A stretch of 64,000 bases of DNA from Pectinophora gossypiella (GCF_024362695.1 NC_065431.1:4036624-4100623), one strand, 5' to 3'; positions 42,185 to 53,021 are shown, counted from the first letter of the stretch. The notes: generated from the letters alone by a model not told the origin. Translations and numbers: made by a program.

Positions 42185-42440
42185 AAAATAGTTCAATCAA
42201 ATCAAAGTGTACTTTGAATACACGACCTTCACAGGACCACACGAGTCGGCCAACGATGCCACCGCTTTACGTGGAATAAATTCTATCACGCACAAAAAAA
42301 TTCGACAACTCCTATCTCTGTCGCACCATTAAAAAGTGGAACGGGTTACCGGCTCAAGTGTTCCCTCCTTCTTACAATATGGGGTCCTTTAAACGAAGCG
42401 TGAAGAAGCACCTAGTAGGCCAATATGGTAGTCGCAACTG
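42185..42440 (+). mobile_element. Jockey-like LINE C-terminal fragment
   Basis: A plus frame reads IKKWNGLPAQVFPPSYNMGS then FKRSVKKHLVGQY (about 42328-42425). W..LPA.VFP..Y..G.FK is the usual Jockey/CR1 ORF end. Confidence 0.65.
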
Positions 42441-42980
42441 ATTCCAAACTGACTCATTGCGTTGCTTTTCAGTTGCTACTTCAATTAGGGCTTCTCTATG
42501 TTTGTCATCAGGCATAGCAGAGCCAACATACTTGGCCAATGTAAAAAAAAAAAACACTTCTATGCCTACTACGGCTAATACGCGTCTGCCTTTCCCTACA
42601 GAATATAAGAAGGGAACGGAGGGATACAGAGATGTCGATCTCATTACAGTAACAGATGTTCGTCTCTTCCAGCAGATTTGAAAGTGTGTAACATTCAGCG
42701 AATAGAAAATAGATAGGCGGACGTCGAAGTATTAAATCACGCCCGTAATCCCTTCGAGGGTGTGCTACAAATTGAAAGAAAACAGCTTTTGTTAGAATAG
42801 GCACCGAAGAAAAACATAGAACGCGTTTAAGGTGTTTGTTTTCTCTGGCACGTTGTAAAAACCTTAACATAAGCGACTACATCCCAATTAACCTGACCTG
42901 AGAATAACCTGAGAATAAAGACAGGAGCTGTGTGGATATTTGGCCTGCGGGCGAGTTAACACTTTTTATTATTTTTGTGA
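42441..42980. other. Probable LINE 3' remains, unassigned
   Basis: Carries an A-run at 42542-42555 and a CACGCCCGTAATCCC motif of tail I at about 42737. No gene. Confidence 0.3.
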
Positions 42981-42984
42981 GCCT

Positions 42985-43155
42985 AAAATTTCCTTAAGAG
43001 AGGAAGGGGAAGACCAAAAAGAGCTTACATGGAACAGATTAAAGAAAAGGTTAACGTCGTGTTTTATAGAGAAGTTAAGGAATTGGCCTTTGATAGACTG
43101 GAATGGAAAATGCTACACCGACAAGAGCGTGGCTCTTAAATTGATGATGATGAAA
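42985..43155 (+). mobile_element. RTE-like LINE 3' end with GATGAT tail
   Basis: The frame reads TYMEQIKEKVNVVFYREVKE then LAFDRLEWK. The non-coding end GCTACACCGACAAGAGCGTG and (GATGAT)n follow. This is the copy that shows where elements G and H got their tails. Confidence 0.75.
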
Positions 43156-43259
43156 ATGTCCTAAATGGTATGTTCTATGTGAGAATAGACCAAATTACCC
43201 CTACATTCGTCGTTCGGAGTAAACTGGCCCAGTCTCATGAAACCAATCAGATAAATAGA

Positions 43260-43505
43260 CTACAAAAATAATGTAAAAAGCGGCCAAGTGTGAGACGGAC
43301 TCCCGCACGAAGGGTTACGTACCATTATAATATATTAAATTATGATTTATTTTTTTATTGAATCGTTTATTTTTAAAGTGAATATTCTATTGAGAATAAA
43401 TACTCTGTGGATATAATGATACTTGTTGCTGTTATTAATATCGAGCCAAAATAATAAAAAAAAAAAACGTTCCTTATAATGGAAGCTCCTTTATTATTAT
43501 TTTTT
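43260..43505 (+). repeat. Repeat V
   Basis: GCGGCCAAGTGTGAGACGGA, CGCACGAAGGGTTACG. The rest is AT-rich. Confidence 0.5.
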
Positions 43506-43539
43506 ATTTTTTTTAGTATTAGTTGTTATAGCAGAGCGG

Positions 43540-43935
43540 TTGTTGTGACGTGGAGGACAGGAGTCCTAGTATGGCTTTGTAATAGACTACTCTGGGCGCC
43601 GGAATACGGGTAAAGACCTCAACGGTTGCAAAAGCGGAGATGGGAGCCATCGGTACGGCAATGAAACGAAGAGGTGAGTTACAGGGACTGTACCCTGGAA
43701 CCTGACAGAGAGCAGCAGTAACCCTCAGTACTATTCAGAGGCGTAGGACAGGAGTCCTAGTACGGCTTTCAAACAGACTACTCTGGGCGCCATCCCACTC
43801 GCGTCAGACAGAGTACTGCGGGGTGGAAGGCAAGAATGAAACCACTGCCCTATTTTTCCTAAAAAAAAGTAGCATGGAGAATATTTTAAATGCTACACCG
43901 ACAAGATTGTGGCTCTTAAATTGATGATGATGATG
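43540..43935 (+). mobile_element. Element G, partly duplicated
   Basis: The AGGACAGGAGTCCTAGTA ... AGACTACTCTGGGCGCC block occurs twice (from about 43556 and 43744), with an unrelated-looking GCAAAAGCGGAGATGGGAG segment between them. It ends with the shared ACACCGACAAGATTGTGGCT tail and GAT repeats. Confidence 0.7.
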
Positions 43936-43944
43936 TTATAGCGG

Positions 43945-44100
43945 CAACAGAAATACATTATTTGTGAGAATATCAACTATCTGACTATCGCAGTTCCTGA
44001 GATACAGCCTGGTGACACACGGACAGACTGACAGACGGACAGCGGAGTCTGTCAGCAGTCCCGTTTTTTACCCGTTGGGTACGGAACCCTAAAAAGAGTA
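43945..44100 (+). repeat. Repeat V 3' part
   Basis: GACGGACAGCGGAGTCTGTC ... GTACGGAACCCTAAAAA. Confidence 0.55.
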
Positions 44101-44215
44101 AACTCGCCCGCGGGCGAGATAACCCAGAATCAGCACCGTTATTAGACTGCGGATTACAGTTTCCGGCGTTAATTGAAAAGTAAACTTTACAATTATTAAA
44201 GGAGCTTTTAATTTG

Positions 44216-44390
44216 AATAAATGAACCCACATAGTGAACGAGTGCCCTCTGCACCGGTTCCCAGGTGGTATAGCCGAACTGCATTGTGTGACGGATGCAG
44301 CGGAGACTTGGTTGGGGGAGCTTAAGCTGGATATTTGATCCAAGCAGGATATTTGTGTGCCATACGCAATAATAATAATAATAATTTGAA
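44216..44390 (+). mobile_element. SINE/LINE tail P
   Basis: CGGTTCCCAGGTGGTATAGC ... GGAGCTTAAGCTGGATATTT and (AAT)n. A second copy at 61340-61515 is attached to a Q head. Confidence 0.65.
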
Positions 44391-44556
44391 TAAATAATGT
44401 AACTGACGATTTAACCCTTAAATACTTAATTAAATTAAGATACTTTTTAGTTTTGTATAGTCCCATGCTTCTTGCAGTTTTGCATTTCTATTTACAGATG
44501 TCAAAATTGGTAGAGTTAATACAAATTGTATGGCAACATAACATTTTGATTAAAAA

Positions 44557-44985
44557 ATGGCTCCGATTCCTGCAGACACCTCCTAATTTTATTTTAAGTT
44601 ATACCCGTCATTTTCTTAATATACTTTATTGCACTTAACAACTAGTTACATCACAAACAAGAAATGGACGTTTACAAGGGTGGACTTATCTCTAAGAGAG
44701 ATCTCTTCCAGCCAACCCAGAGGTAGTATTAGAGTAACTGCTTATTCGCCGAAAAGGAAAGGGATGGATGATTGACATTTGTTACTTTTAAAATGAATAA
44801 ATAACCCGCTGTCAACATAATTCTGTCGGATTATTGGCCGATATAAAATTTCGGGAGGGTTTTTAAATATCTGCGTAAAATTGATGTGTGTTCCATAAAT
44901 TTTGCGCCTGTTGATTACCCGTCCCTTTCCGTTTCAGTGGATAAGAAAGTGACAGGTATGACTTAAAATAAAATTAGATGGTGTG
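44557..44985. mobile_element. MITE C with a LINE T insert
   Basis: C ends are present. The left arm is broken at about 44618-44741 by a reverse T-type 3' end (ATACTTTATTGCACTTAAC, signal reversed). Flanking CTTA is a possible 4-bp TSD. Confidence 0.75.
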
Positions 44986-45131
44986 TACAGTCATGAACAA
45001 TATCATGTACCCACTTTAGAACCCTGTCGCACTATCATATTTGACATTTAATGAGACTTACGGTTTAATTTTTCAAAAAAGTTACTGTGACATGGTTTCA
45101 AAGTGTATACATATTAGTACTCGTGACCGTA
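44986..45131 (+). mobile_element. MITE M1
   Basis: TACAGTCATGAACAATATCA to CTCGTGACCGTA; same subfamily as 35167. Confidence 0.85.
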
Positions 45132-45204
45132 CTAGAATCAACACCAATATAAGCTTTAAAATTATAACCAGACTTTAAAAAATATTGAATTTCGTATGGA
45201 CAGG

Positions 45205-45400
45205 AGGAGGACCAGGTGGTGTAATGGTTAACACGCTCGTCCCGGCTTGACATGAGCTGGGGGTTTAAGTCCCGTCCGAGTCAGATTTTTTCGATTTAAT
45301 TTTTCTCTTTGCGAGTTTCCCTAAGCAGGGGTAAGTGCTATAAAAAAATAAAAAAATAAAAATAAAATAAAATGCATTTATTTCAGGTAGGTACCCATAT
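45205..45400 (+). mobile_element. SINE Q head
   Basis: tRNA-like: A-box region GGTGGTGTAATGGTTAACACG, B-box-like GGGGGTTTAAGTCCCG. A-rich end. Not a functional tRNA, because no acceptor stem pairs. Confidence 0.6.
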
Positions 45401-45426
45401 AATAAAATATAATTATGTCCCATATA

Positions 45427-45912
45427 CAGGGTGTTAGTGACATCGTAACGAAAACTTTGAGGGATGATTCAGACCATGATTCTGAGTTGATATCAAGTGG
45501 AATTTTCCGTCGCAAAAGTATGGATAGGAAAATAATTAAAAAAAACACAAAAAATTCATGAATTTTTGGACAGGAAATTCCACTTGATATCAACTCAGAA
45601 TCATGGTCTGAATCATCCCGCTCAATATTCGTTACGGTGTCACTAACACCCATACCTACTTGTATGGCTACCGTATGTACTTGTCTGGGGTGTAAGTGAC
45701 ATCGTAACGAATACTGAGGGGGATGATTCAGCTGATTATTCTGAGTTAATATCAAGTGGAATTTTCCATCACAAAAGTATAGAATTGAAAATAATTTTAA
45801 AAAACTAAAAAAAATACATTATTTTTGCGACGGAAATATCCACTTGATATCGACTCAGAATCATGGTCTGACTCATCCCTCAAAGTTTTTGTTACGATGT
45901 CACTAACACCCT
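45427..45912. mobile_element. MITE B dimer
   Basis: Same arrangement and linker as 33533-34021 (ACTTGTATGGCTACCGTATG between units). Confidence 0.85.
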
Positions 45913-46222
45913 TTATAAAAATTAAAATATATTACAATTAAAAAATAATAATAATGAAATAAAGTTAAAAATTATTAAAATCAAAACTTAAAATTAAAAT
46001 CATATTTATTAAAAACAAAAATTATTTATTTTTCAAAATTTCTTCCGAAGCGGCGGTGGTCGTATGCCAATCTGTCCTTGGAGTTTTCTTACTACAGCAT
46101 TCGACCACGGATATCTCCTAAACATCAATTTTCAGAAGAATTTCTGGGAAATATTTTCTTGTTTCATACCTTTTAGAGCGCGATTTCTCCGTAGGCGGCT
46201 TTTGGGTTTTAAACTTAATATA

Positions 46223-46442
46223 CAGGGTGTTAGTGACATTGTAACAAATACTGAGGGGGATGATTCAGACCAGAATCATAATCGAGTTGATATATGAGTG
46301 GAATTACATATTGGAAAATTCATATATTTTTTTATTATTTTCAGTTTCATACTTTTGCGATGGAAAATTCCACTTGTTATCAACTCAGAATCATGGTCTG
46401 AATCATTCCCAAAGTTTTCGTTACGATGTCACTAACACCCTG
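46223..46442. mobile_element. MITE B, single unit
   Basis: CAGGGTGTTAGTGACATTGT ... ACTAACACCCTG at a TA site. Confidence 0.8.
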
Positions 46443-46535
46443 TATATTTTTTAAACAGTTATGGATGGAATCATAGTGTACGTATTAGCAAAACAAAGGA
46501 TTTTTATATGTCTGCTTGAAGGATGAAAAACTTAC

Positions 46536-46657
46536 CTCTGAGCATAGTACTCGAAGAATGCGACCAATATCTCAATCGACCGAGTCATTGCAGCCCACAT
46601 TTCGTGCGTTTTGCATTGTGACGTCATCAAGTTCGGACGATTCCCACTCCCGGACAT
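46536..46657 (-). CDS. Candidate first coding exon, unknown protein
   Basis: On the minus strand an ATG at 46657, with an in-frame TGA just before it, opens 40 codons that end at AG followed by GTAAGT (donor GT at 46535-46534). The peptide begins MSGSGNRPNLMTSQ and continues HEMWAAMTRSIEILVAFFEY, then YAQ. The exon would leave phase 2. It lies in sequence free of recognised repeats, and the donor is a near-perfect consensus. The next exon would lie at lower coordinates across a repeat-filled intron and I did not find it. It could be chance, because 122 bp is short. No family is recognised. Confidence 0.3.
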
Positions 46658-47785
46658 TCAGCACCGGTCATCATCTCGGACACCAGCACACATTTTTATC
46701 CGGATTTTTTCGTTGTATCCGGTTTTATCACTAAGATCCGGGTGTAATCGGGTTTTACTCGGTTATTATCTGGGTATAATCGGTTTGTGATTAATAATAC
46801 GGGTGAATCGGATTATAGGCACTAAAAAAGCTTTCAATTCACGGAAAAATAGTGATATGCGGTATGAAACTAGTATTAGTATATCTTCCGAGTCGCGTTG
46901 TTAAACTCTGTTCAAAGTAGAGCGATGCGGTTAGAAACACTTACGATACGCTTTGATCCACTTTTAACCGGTTTTATGTACTTATTTTCTTAAAAACCCG
47001 GGTATAATTTTGAATCACTTTTATTTATTTTTAAAGCTATTTTTATTGTATAAAAAATATATACTGAAATTTAAATGTATCACGCACTAATAAACACAAA
47101 CTATTTAATTTTTTTTCGCCACACTAATTTTAAATTTAAATTTTACACACGTTATTATTTTTTGCTATTTTGCACGCACTAATGACACAGTCTACAAACA
47201 AAGGGAAGTCAGTAATACCTTTTTTAGGTGGAAATCAATACTTGATAGTAATAAACGAGGGAATGTGTGGTTCTATAATAAATTATTCAATGTAGTAAGG
47301 ACGCGTACTACCTCCACCTACGCAATATACGCCGGCAACAGGTACGTTGACCTACATAAAGAAAAAAAAATATAGACTCAAACAAGAGAGCTACTCAACG
47401 AAAACACACTCATTTATTAACTACACTCACAAAGGGGACAGGCTTATAAAAATTGACACTTGTTGAATTCAAATATCGAACATTCTTTTCGCACGCAATA
47501 AAAATACACAATCTATTTATTTTTTTTTTCTAAATTTTTACGCCATGTTTTAGTCACGGCGTTTTTAGTTTTGATTTTTAGTTTGGTTTGGGATTCGATT
47601 TTTATTTTTTTAAATATGTTTTTATTTTTTTTAGCCAGCGGGGCGTCCGCATCGAACGGGACAGTTCGAATAGACTGGTTTCGGGATTAAACCACGCATG
47701 CGTACTAAAAGTACCTAGGAATGACAAGATACGTATACATACTCCTTTGACCAGTATAAATAGATACCTGACATTTTAACTGCCT
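46658..47785. other. Repeat-poor region beside candidate exon
   Basis: No known repeats. At 46690-46820 there are degenerate ATCCGGTTTT/TAATCGGGTT words. It could hold a promoter or 5' UTR for the minus-strand exon (inference). Confidence 0.35.
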
Positions 47786-47945
47786 CTCCGGCCTCTGTGG
47801 TTCAGTGGTTGAGCGTTGGGCTCACGATCCGGAGGTCCTGCTTTCGAATCCCGGAGGAGATTATATATGAGATTTATTTTCTTTATAAGTAGTTTGGTAA
47901 GGGTATTGCAGGCTGATCACCCAATAGGCAAGTTTCCAACTGCTC
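47786..47945 (+). mobile_element. SINE S1 head half
   Basis: GGCCTCTGTGGTTCAGTGG, B-box-like TTCGAATCCCGG; fades in the CAGGCTGATCACCC segment. Confidence 0.75.
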
Positions 47946-47992
47946 AAATCAGGATCTTTTTATTAAACGTCAAAACATGAAATGACTATGGA

Positions 47993-48164
47993 ACACATAA
48001 TAACGGGTTCTTACCGCGTTTAAAATAGGGATATGAGACTCCCGATATTTCGACACTGTTGCAAGTGCCATGATCACAGGATGATATCCCTAATTTAAAC
48101 GCGGTAAGAACCCGTTATTATGTGTTTTAATTATGATAATAACCGCGTAAACTTAAAACAATGT
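47993..48164 (+). mobile_element. Hairpin element M2
   Basis: Both arms and the GACACTGTTGCAAGTGCCAT loop are present. The TSD is ATGACTATGGA/ATGACTACGGA (47982-47992 and 48165-48175). Confidence 0.8.
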
Positions 48165-48371
48165 ATGACTACGGAATTTTTATGAAAAAGCACACTGTGA
48201 CGTCATAGAAAAAACGTGATAAAATATCGGACTTATTATTACGTTTTCTCGATTAGAATTCATAAATAAGTTAAATAGAAAAATAACATTTTTTTTCGTT
48301 AGTTTTAGGTTTGTCTTTATTTAGTAAAAATCAGGATTTCATAATTCATTGAAGTGTGTTATAATCGAAGA

Positions 48372-48418
48372 ACCCCCGGTGGGAAATAGGCGTGAGTTTA
48401 TGTATGTATGTATGTTGA
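48372..48418 (+). mobile_element. LINE E 3' terminus
   Basis: CGGTGGGAAATAGGCGTGAG, then (TATG)n. Confidence 0.65.
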
Positions 48419-48612
48419 TAATTCACAGTTTGGGACACAGCTGAAAATCAGCGTTGTGGCACTCCCTCAATGTCGGAGTGTCACAACATATTGCTGAGCT
48501 GACCCTTTTTAGAGATAAGGTTTAAATTCATTATTTTGTTCACTATTCTATTCTGTGTACCTACCTACTTATTTCTAAAATAAATGTATTTCTTTCTTTC
48601 TTTTTTTCTTGA
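48419..48612 (+). mobile_element. LINE 3' end with (TTTC)n
   Basis: ACACAGCTGAAAATCAGCG ... AAATGTATTTCTTTCTTTC. Resembles R in its tail only. Confidence 0.4.
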
Positions 48613-48859
48613 ACCTAGTAAGTACATACACGACCCAATTGACCGAATGTCAGACTGTGTGAGACTGTTGATAGTTCTGTGTTTTTCTTCGTTCCCAGTC
48701 GAGAACAGAAGCTATTCAAAGCTAATTTGCAAGTAAAGTCAACAAATGTACAAGTACAATTAACTAGATACATCAAACTGTTGATTCCCTTCTTGCGTTT
48801 AGACTTTTAGCAGCGGCCATTTTATTTAGACCTGCGCCATTTTGTTTTTAACATAACAT

Positions 48860-49320
48860 CAACTCACGACTATAATCTTAGGGGGTAGTCAGAGGTAGAT
48901 CCATCGAAAGAACTAAGTACCCACGTCTCACCGAGCTTTCCGTTCTTTTTCTTCGGTCGTGTGGGTTGTGTGGTGGATTACCAACCGTTATTACGCTTAT
49001 ACCGTTATACGCTAGTTATTATTGAGCCGCCAAAGGCCCCTGACATGGCTTACGTAACGACTACATACTTACATCAGTAAGTAGTAACCGGGACCAACGG
49101 CATAACGTGCCTTCCGAAGCACGGGTCATCTTACTTTCGGACAATCGGGTGATCAGCCTGTAATGTCCGAACCAAAGGGATCACAAAGTATTTTTTTCGA
49201 TATGTCCCCACCGGGATTCGAACCCGGGGCCTCCGGATCCTGAGCTCAGCGCTCAACCACTGGACCACAGAGGCAGTTAGCTTTCTGTTAGCCCAACGTG
49301 ATAATTGAAGGACGTAATAT
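48860..49320 (-). mobile_element. SINE J split by S1
   Basis: Reverse J at 48860-48944 and 49279 onward (AGCTTTCTGTTAGCCCAACG). Confidence 0.7.
48945..49278 (-). mobile_element. SINE S1, full length with TSD
   Basis: Complete reverse S1 inside J. The TSD is AGCTTTCCGTT/AGCTTTCTGTT (48934-48944 and 49279-49289). Confidence 0.85.
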
Positions 49321-49329
49321 ACGATCCTG

Positions 49330-49500
49330 ACGACCTGATCACTATAGCCATAGAGGCAGCCAATCAGCTCGCGACAACAAACACCTTGCTTAGCAATAAG
49401 GCCGGCAGACTGCACTATATTTTTCGTCCGTGTGTGTGTAAAACTTGTTTTGTAATATGTTGTGTGCAATGAAGTATATTTGTAATAAATGATTCTGATT
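49330..49500 (+). mobile_element. LINE T-like 3' end
   Basis: CTTGCTTAGCAATAAGGCCGG ... GCAATGAAGTATATTTGTA. Confidence 0.55.
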
Positions 49501-49735
49501 CTGTCCTTGCGGTTTCCGGTCAAGTAGTTAATGCCGTCTGCGGCAAATCTACAATAAGTCACGTCAAAAAAAAAGAAACATTCCTCCGCGATCTACATGG
49601 CATTAACTACTTGGCCGGACAAATGGGGAGCGCTGAAGGCTCCCACCCGGTACAACGTTTAAGGCAACAGGCCTGAGGGTGCCCTGTTGGGCGCGAACCT
49701 CGGCTCAGGGCGTCGTCTGAGAGGAATCCGCGGTC
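49501..49735. repeat. Repeat N in inverted pair
   Basis: A reverse N start (GCCGTCTGCGGCAAATCTAC) at 49530-49560 faces a forward N at about 49599-49735 (ACTTGGCCGGACAAATGGGG). Confidence 0.6.
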
Positions 49736-49739
49736 TACA

Positions 49740-49964
49740 ACTACCTACTCCATCCCTTTATCTGAGATGCATCCTGTTAAAGACCGTAAGTTTGGGCAAC
49801 TTTGGTCTAACTTACACCTGTGGTGAGTTTAGTAATCAGCATACTAAAAGTGGTTCGTGTTACCTACAAGATGAACAGCGTCTGACGAAGTTTCGACACA
49901 CGATGCTAAACTTACCTGAAACAAGCAAAAAAATAAATTAAATTAGGTGTTAAACTGAGTGACA
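49740..49964. other. No feature recognised
   Basis: Unassigned; may be upstream LINE E sequence. Confidence 0.3.
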
Positions 49965-50480
49965 AGAGAGAGATGTGGTGTAAAAGATGATATAGTGACT
50001 AAGCACCCCACACCCCTGATGCCGGGCAGCAGCGGTATCAGTACTGGTTGGAGGCCGAGGAAATGGATTCTGGTAGGGCTCTAGCTAGAACATCACCGAT
50101 TGAGATATTGGTCGGTGTGTTGCGGAACGGAAGGCGATAGGGGCAACCACCGTTCTACACGCCCTATCAATGGAGTATTGAAGGCAATAACTCCACCGAC
50201 AAGAGCACAGCTCTTAAATAAAGAGAGAGAGAGTGACTAAGATTGAGAACATTCCCTGTTAAGTTGGTTTGGACACGTAGAGCGGATGAAGGATGATAGG
50301 GTTACGAAAGCAGTATATATAAAGCGAAGGTTGGTGGTAGGGCTGTCAGAGGAAGATCTAGAAGGACGTACATTGACCAAATTGGAGATGTCCTTAGAAA
50401 ACGTTAGTACGGTTTACTCTGAACCGGCGTGCGTGTATGAAACGATTGATTAATATGAAGGTAGCAAGAAAAGTGTGTGT
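49965..50480 (+). mobile_element. LINE E 3' region split by H
   Basis: E sequence AGAGATGTGGTGTAAAAGAT runs to 50003 and resumes at 50242 (ATTGAGAACATTCC, then coding for the GR..RRTY.DQIGDV block). At about 50484-50530 a second, diverged copy of GACATTGACCAAATTGGA appears, a local duplication. Confidence 0.75.
50004..50231 (+). mobile_element. SINE-like element H with TSD
   Basis: A 228-bp element: GGGCAGCAGCGGTATCAGTA ... ACCGACAAGAGCACAGCTCT and a (GA)n end. The TSD is AGTGACTAAG exact (49994-50003 and 50232-50241). Confidence 0.8.
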
Positions 50481-50530
50481 GACATTGACCAAATTGGAAA
50501 TGTCCTTAGAAAAGTTTCAATACGATCTAA

Positions 50531-51656
50531 TGCTGTAAAGTAACGCGTGATTCTTTTACAAAAAAACATAGACACATGAACGCAAGTGAGTAGAACGGAA
50601 CGTAAGGTTGATAGAAAGTAAGAGTGAATACTATGGAAGGAGAACAAAGAAGGAGAATGATTGGGAATTTGATTGTTTATGGTATGGGCTTTTTGGCGGG
50701 AAACGGGAACGGGACAGTTGCTTTCTTCATTGAATAATCTAAATAATTAATACGAAGTGGTGTTTTGTGGTTAATGATCGCATTAAGTTAGTCGGAAGAC
50801 ATTCGCGAGTGTTATTATATCGGAGTATTCAATAAACAAAGTGTATCTGCCTATTTTCGCTTCGTGCCAGGAAGCAGCTTCATAATTCGAAAGTTTATGC
50901 GGACTTTTGAGTTAATTCGTTTGGGGTTCGGAGTAGGAGTCTACTCCGAGGGTGGGGGCTTAGGTTTCATCATCATCACCTTTCATCATTTCATTAATCA
51001 TCAAGAAAAAAATACGTAAGACATGGCTGTATGGGCTTAGTTCCCTTTGCCTAACCCTTCGGGGAAAATCAAAACAAAAAAAATGTTTATGGTACAAATA
51101 AGCCAAGTCATACCATAAATGAAAAAGCGAGAAATTAAAAGTAGCCACTTTTCAGTCGGAAAAATAAAATATTAAATATGTCGGAATGGTAGTTTATCAT
51201 TTCACCACAATAAAATTATCCATTAGCTTTTTTTTATGAAGAACATTTTTAAATATTTTATTTTTACAAAAAAAGAATGCGTTTTTTGATCTGTGTATTA
51301 CCAGACCCGAAACACGGGCAGCCATGATTAAACTTCGTGTGACGTCATTATATCGTAAAATAAACAAAAACTATCTGTCAGGTTCAAGTTATACCGTTTG
51401 ACAGTTTCTTTTTTTATTGCAATGTGACGTCTCTGGGGTAAACGTCACGTGACCTACTGTTTTAGCGGGAAATTTGAAATTAATGAGGAAAATATGTTTG
51501 TTTTTTATTATATACAGCTTTTTTCGATAAAATAATATATTTTAAGAGGTTTAAGATAAGCGTTTGTGTCATGTATGATGAATGGGATAGAAGACAGTTT
51601 ATTTCTCCTTAAAATAAGATATTGTCTATTCCTGGATTATTATTTTTTGGTACGGA
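50531..51656. other. No feature recognised
   Basis: About 1.1 kb without a repeat family or convincing ORF. The 51300-51500 part has several TGACGTCA/GACGTC-like words (for example GTGACGTCATTATATCG), significance unknown. Confidence 0.35.
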
Positions 51657-52001
51657 CGCTGTCAAATGCTTACCTCTCACTTTAAGGTTGCAGGTTCCAA
51701 TCCAGCACAGACCTAAACCAATGATTGTCGAATATGTTTCCGAATTCATATTTGGATCATAAATGATTATCACGTGCTTCACCGCTGCTGAAGGAAAACA
51801 TCGAGAGGAAACCCACATCCCCGAGAAACACGTTTTCGGAGATATGTGGCAGGTCACACCTATAACCTGTATTGGGCTGGTTTTCCCTTCGCGGGTTGGA
51901 AGGTCAGACAGGCAGTCGCTTCTTTAAAAAACCGGACCTGTTAAATCTTCAGGTTAGGTAAGCGGACCCTGTGATAAACGGGATAATACTAAGGAGGTGA
52001 T
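51657..52001 (+). mobile_element. SINE K
   Basis: Head CTTACCTCTCACTTTAAGG with B box GGTTCCAATCC; runs to the GGGATAATACTAAGG end. Confidence 0.8.
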
Positions 52002-52084
52002 AGTACGGACGGTGTGAAGGGGTTGGAAAAGTATTTTGTAAAAAAAAAATAGGAGTTAAAAAAAAAGTAATAATATCCCTTTTA

Positions 52085-52292
52085 ATTTGTATGATACATA
52101 CATAACTAAACGCTTATTTCCCACCAGGGTAAGCAGAGACTATGTAAAACCGTTTTCGTCGATCCTGACACACTTCTCTTGCTTCCTCCACATTCATCAT
52201 TCGCTTCATACACGCACGCCGGTTCAGAGTAGATCGTACTAAATCTTTTCTAAGGACATCTCCAATTTGGTCAATATACGCACACATTCGCC
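52085..52292 (-). mobile_element. LINE E 3' end
   Basis: Reverse E from (ATAC)n through CTTATTTCCCACCAGGG and coding for YIDQIGDVLRKDLVRS. The upstream side is cut where M2 and its target begin. Confidence 0.75.
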
Positions 52293-52310
52293 AATTATGT
52301 GTTATTTTAT

Positions 52311-52490
52311 ACATTGTTTTAAGTTTACGCGGTTATTATCATAATTAAAACACATAATAACGGGTTCTAGTTCGGGTTCAGGTTTCGGGTTCGGGTTGGG
52401 GTTCGGGTTCGGGTTCGGGAGTAAGTGTCGAAATATCGGGAGTCTCATATCCCCATTTAAACGCGGTAAGAACCCGTTATTATGTGTTTT
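52311..52490 (-). mobile_element. Hairpin element M2 with hexamer expansion
   Basis: Reverse copy, non-palindromic end first (ACATTGTTTTAAGTTTACGC). It is flanked by an exact 18-bp repeat AATTATGTGTTATTTTAT (52293-52310 and 52491-52508). One arm contains a GGGTTC array at 52361-52420. Confidence 0.8.
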
Positions 52491-52508
52491 AATTATGTGT
52501 TATTTTAT

Positions 52509-53020
52509 CAAAATTCTCAAGGAAACACAAGAAATGCTGCTTTTTAGCTCTCCAAACATTGAACACATTTAAAATTAATAACATCTTGAAAACCTGAGTG
52601 CAGCACGAATAGTATATATATGCTGTTCTCGGGAAAGTTCCCAATGTGGGAATGTTCCTTTTGTAAAAATTCTTTGATAGTAAGAACACTGGATGCGTTT
52701 CTTTTTCAAATTGTCCTTTTTTATGATTTGGTTTTGTCTGCCTAAATGTTAGAAAATAAAGCAATTTTTCATAAGTGTTGCGGGTCTTTTTTACTGCCGG
52801 CAATGTTCTCAAAGTGGGAAAATTCCCAGGTACGGCACATCACAGCAAGAGACGAGAAACATTAAACATTTCAGTCGTCTCAGAGACTTCTTGAGAGCTA
52901 CAAAACTATTTGAAACTGCAACTAAAGAGGAGGATGAAGTGCAACCTCATTTTAGCAATGCTGCCAACTTACTTTAGTTATCAGATCTTTCTGTATTTTG
53001 AAAGTTTAACGCATATATTA
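52509..53020. other. No feature recognised
   Basis: Unassigned. An imperfect palindrome GGAAAGTTCCCAATGTGGGAA at about 52633. Confidence 0.35.
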
Positions 53021-53021
53021 C

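Noticed and set aside
45208..45290. tRNA gene at the Q head
   Set aside because: Internal promoter words are clear, but there is no acceptor stem and the B box is degenerate; a sister copy carries a SINE tail.
46690..46820. ATCCGG/TAATCGGG word cluster as a satellite
   Set aside because: Spacing and words are irregular and there is no repeat unit; left as composition only.
48421..48500. Possible small hairpin RNA gene (CAGCTGAAAATCAGCG; CACTCCC...GGAGTGTCACAAC)
   Set aside because: The palindromes are short and sit in what looks like a LINE 3' end with a (TTTC)n tail.
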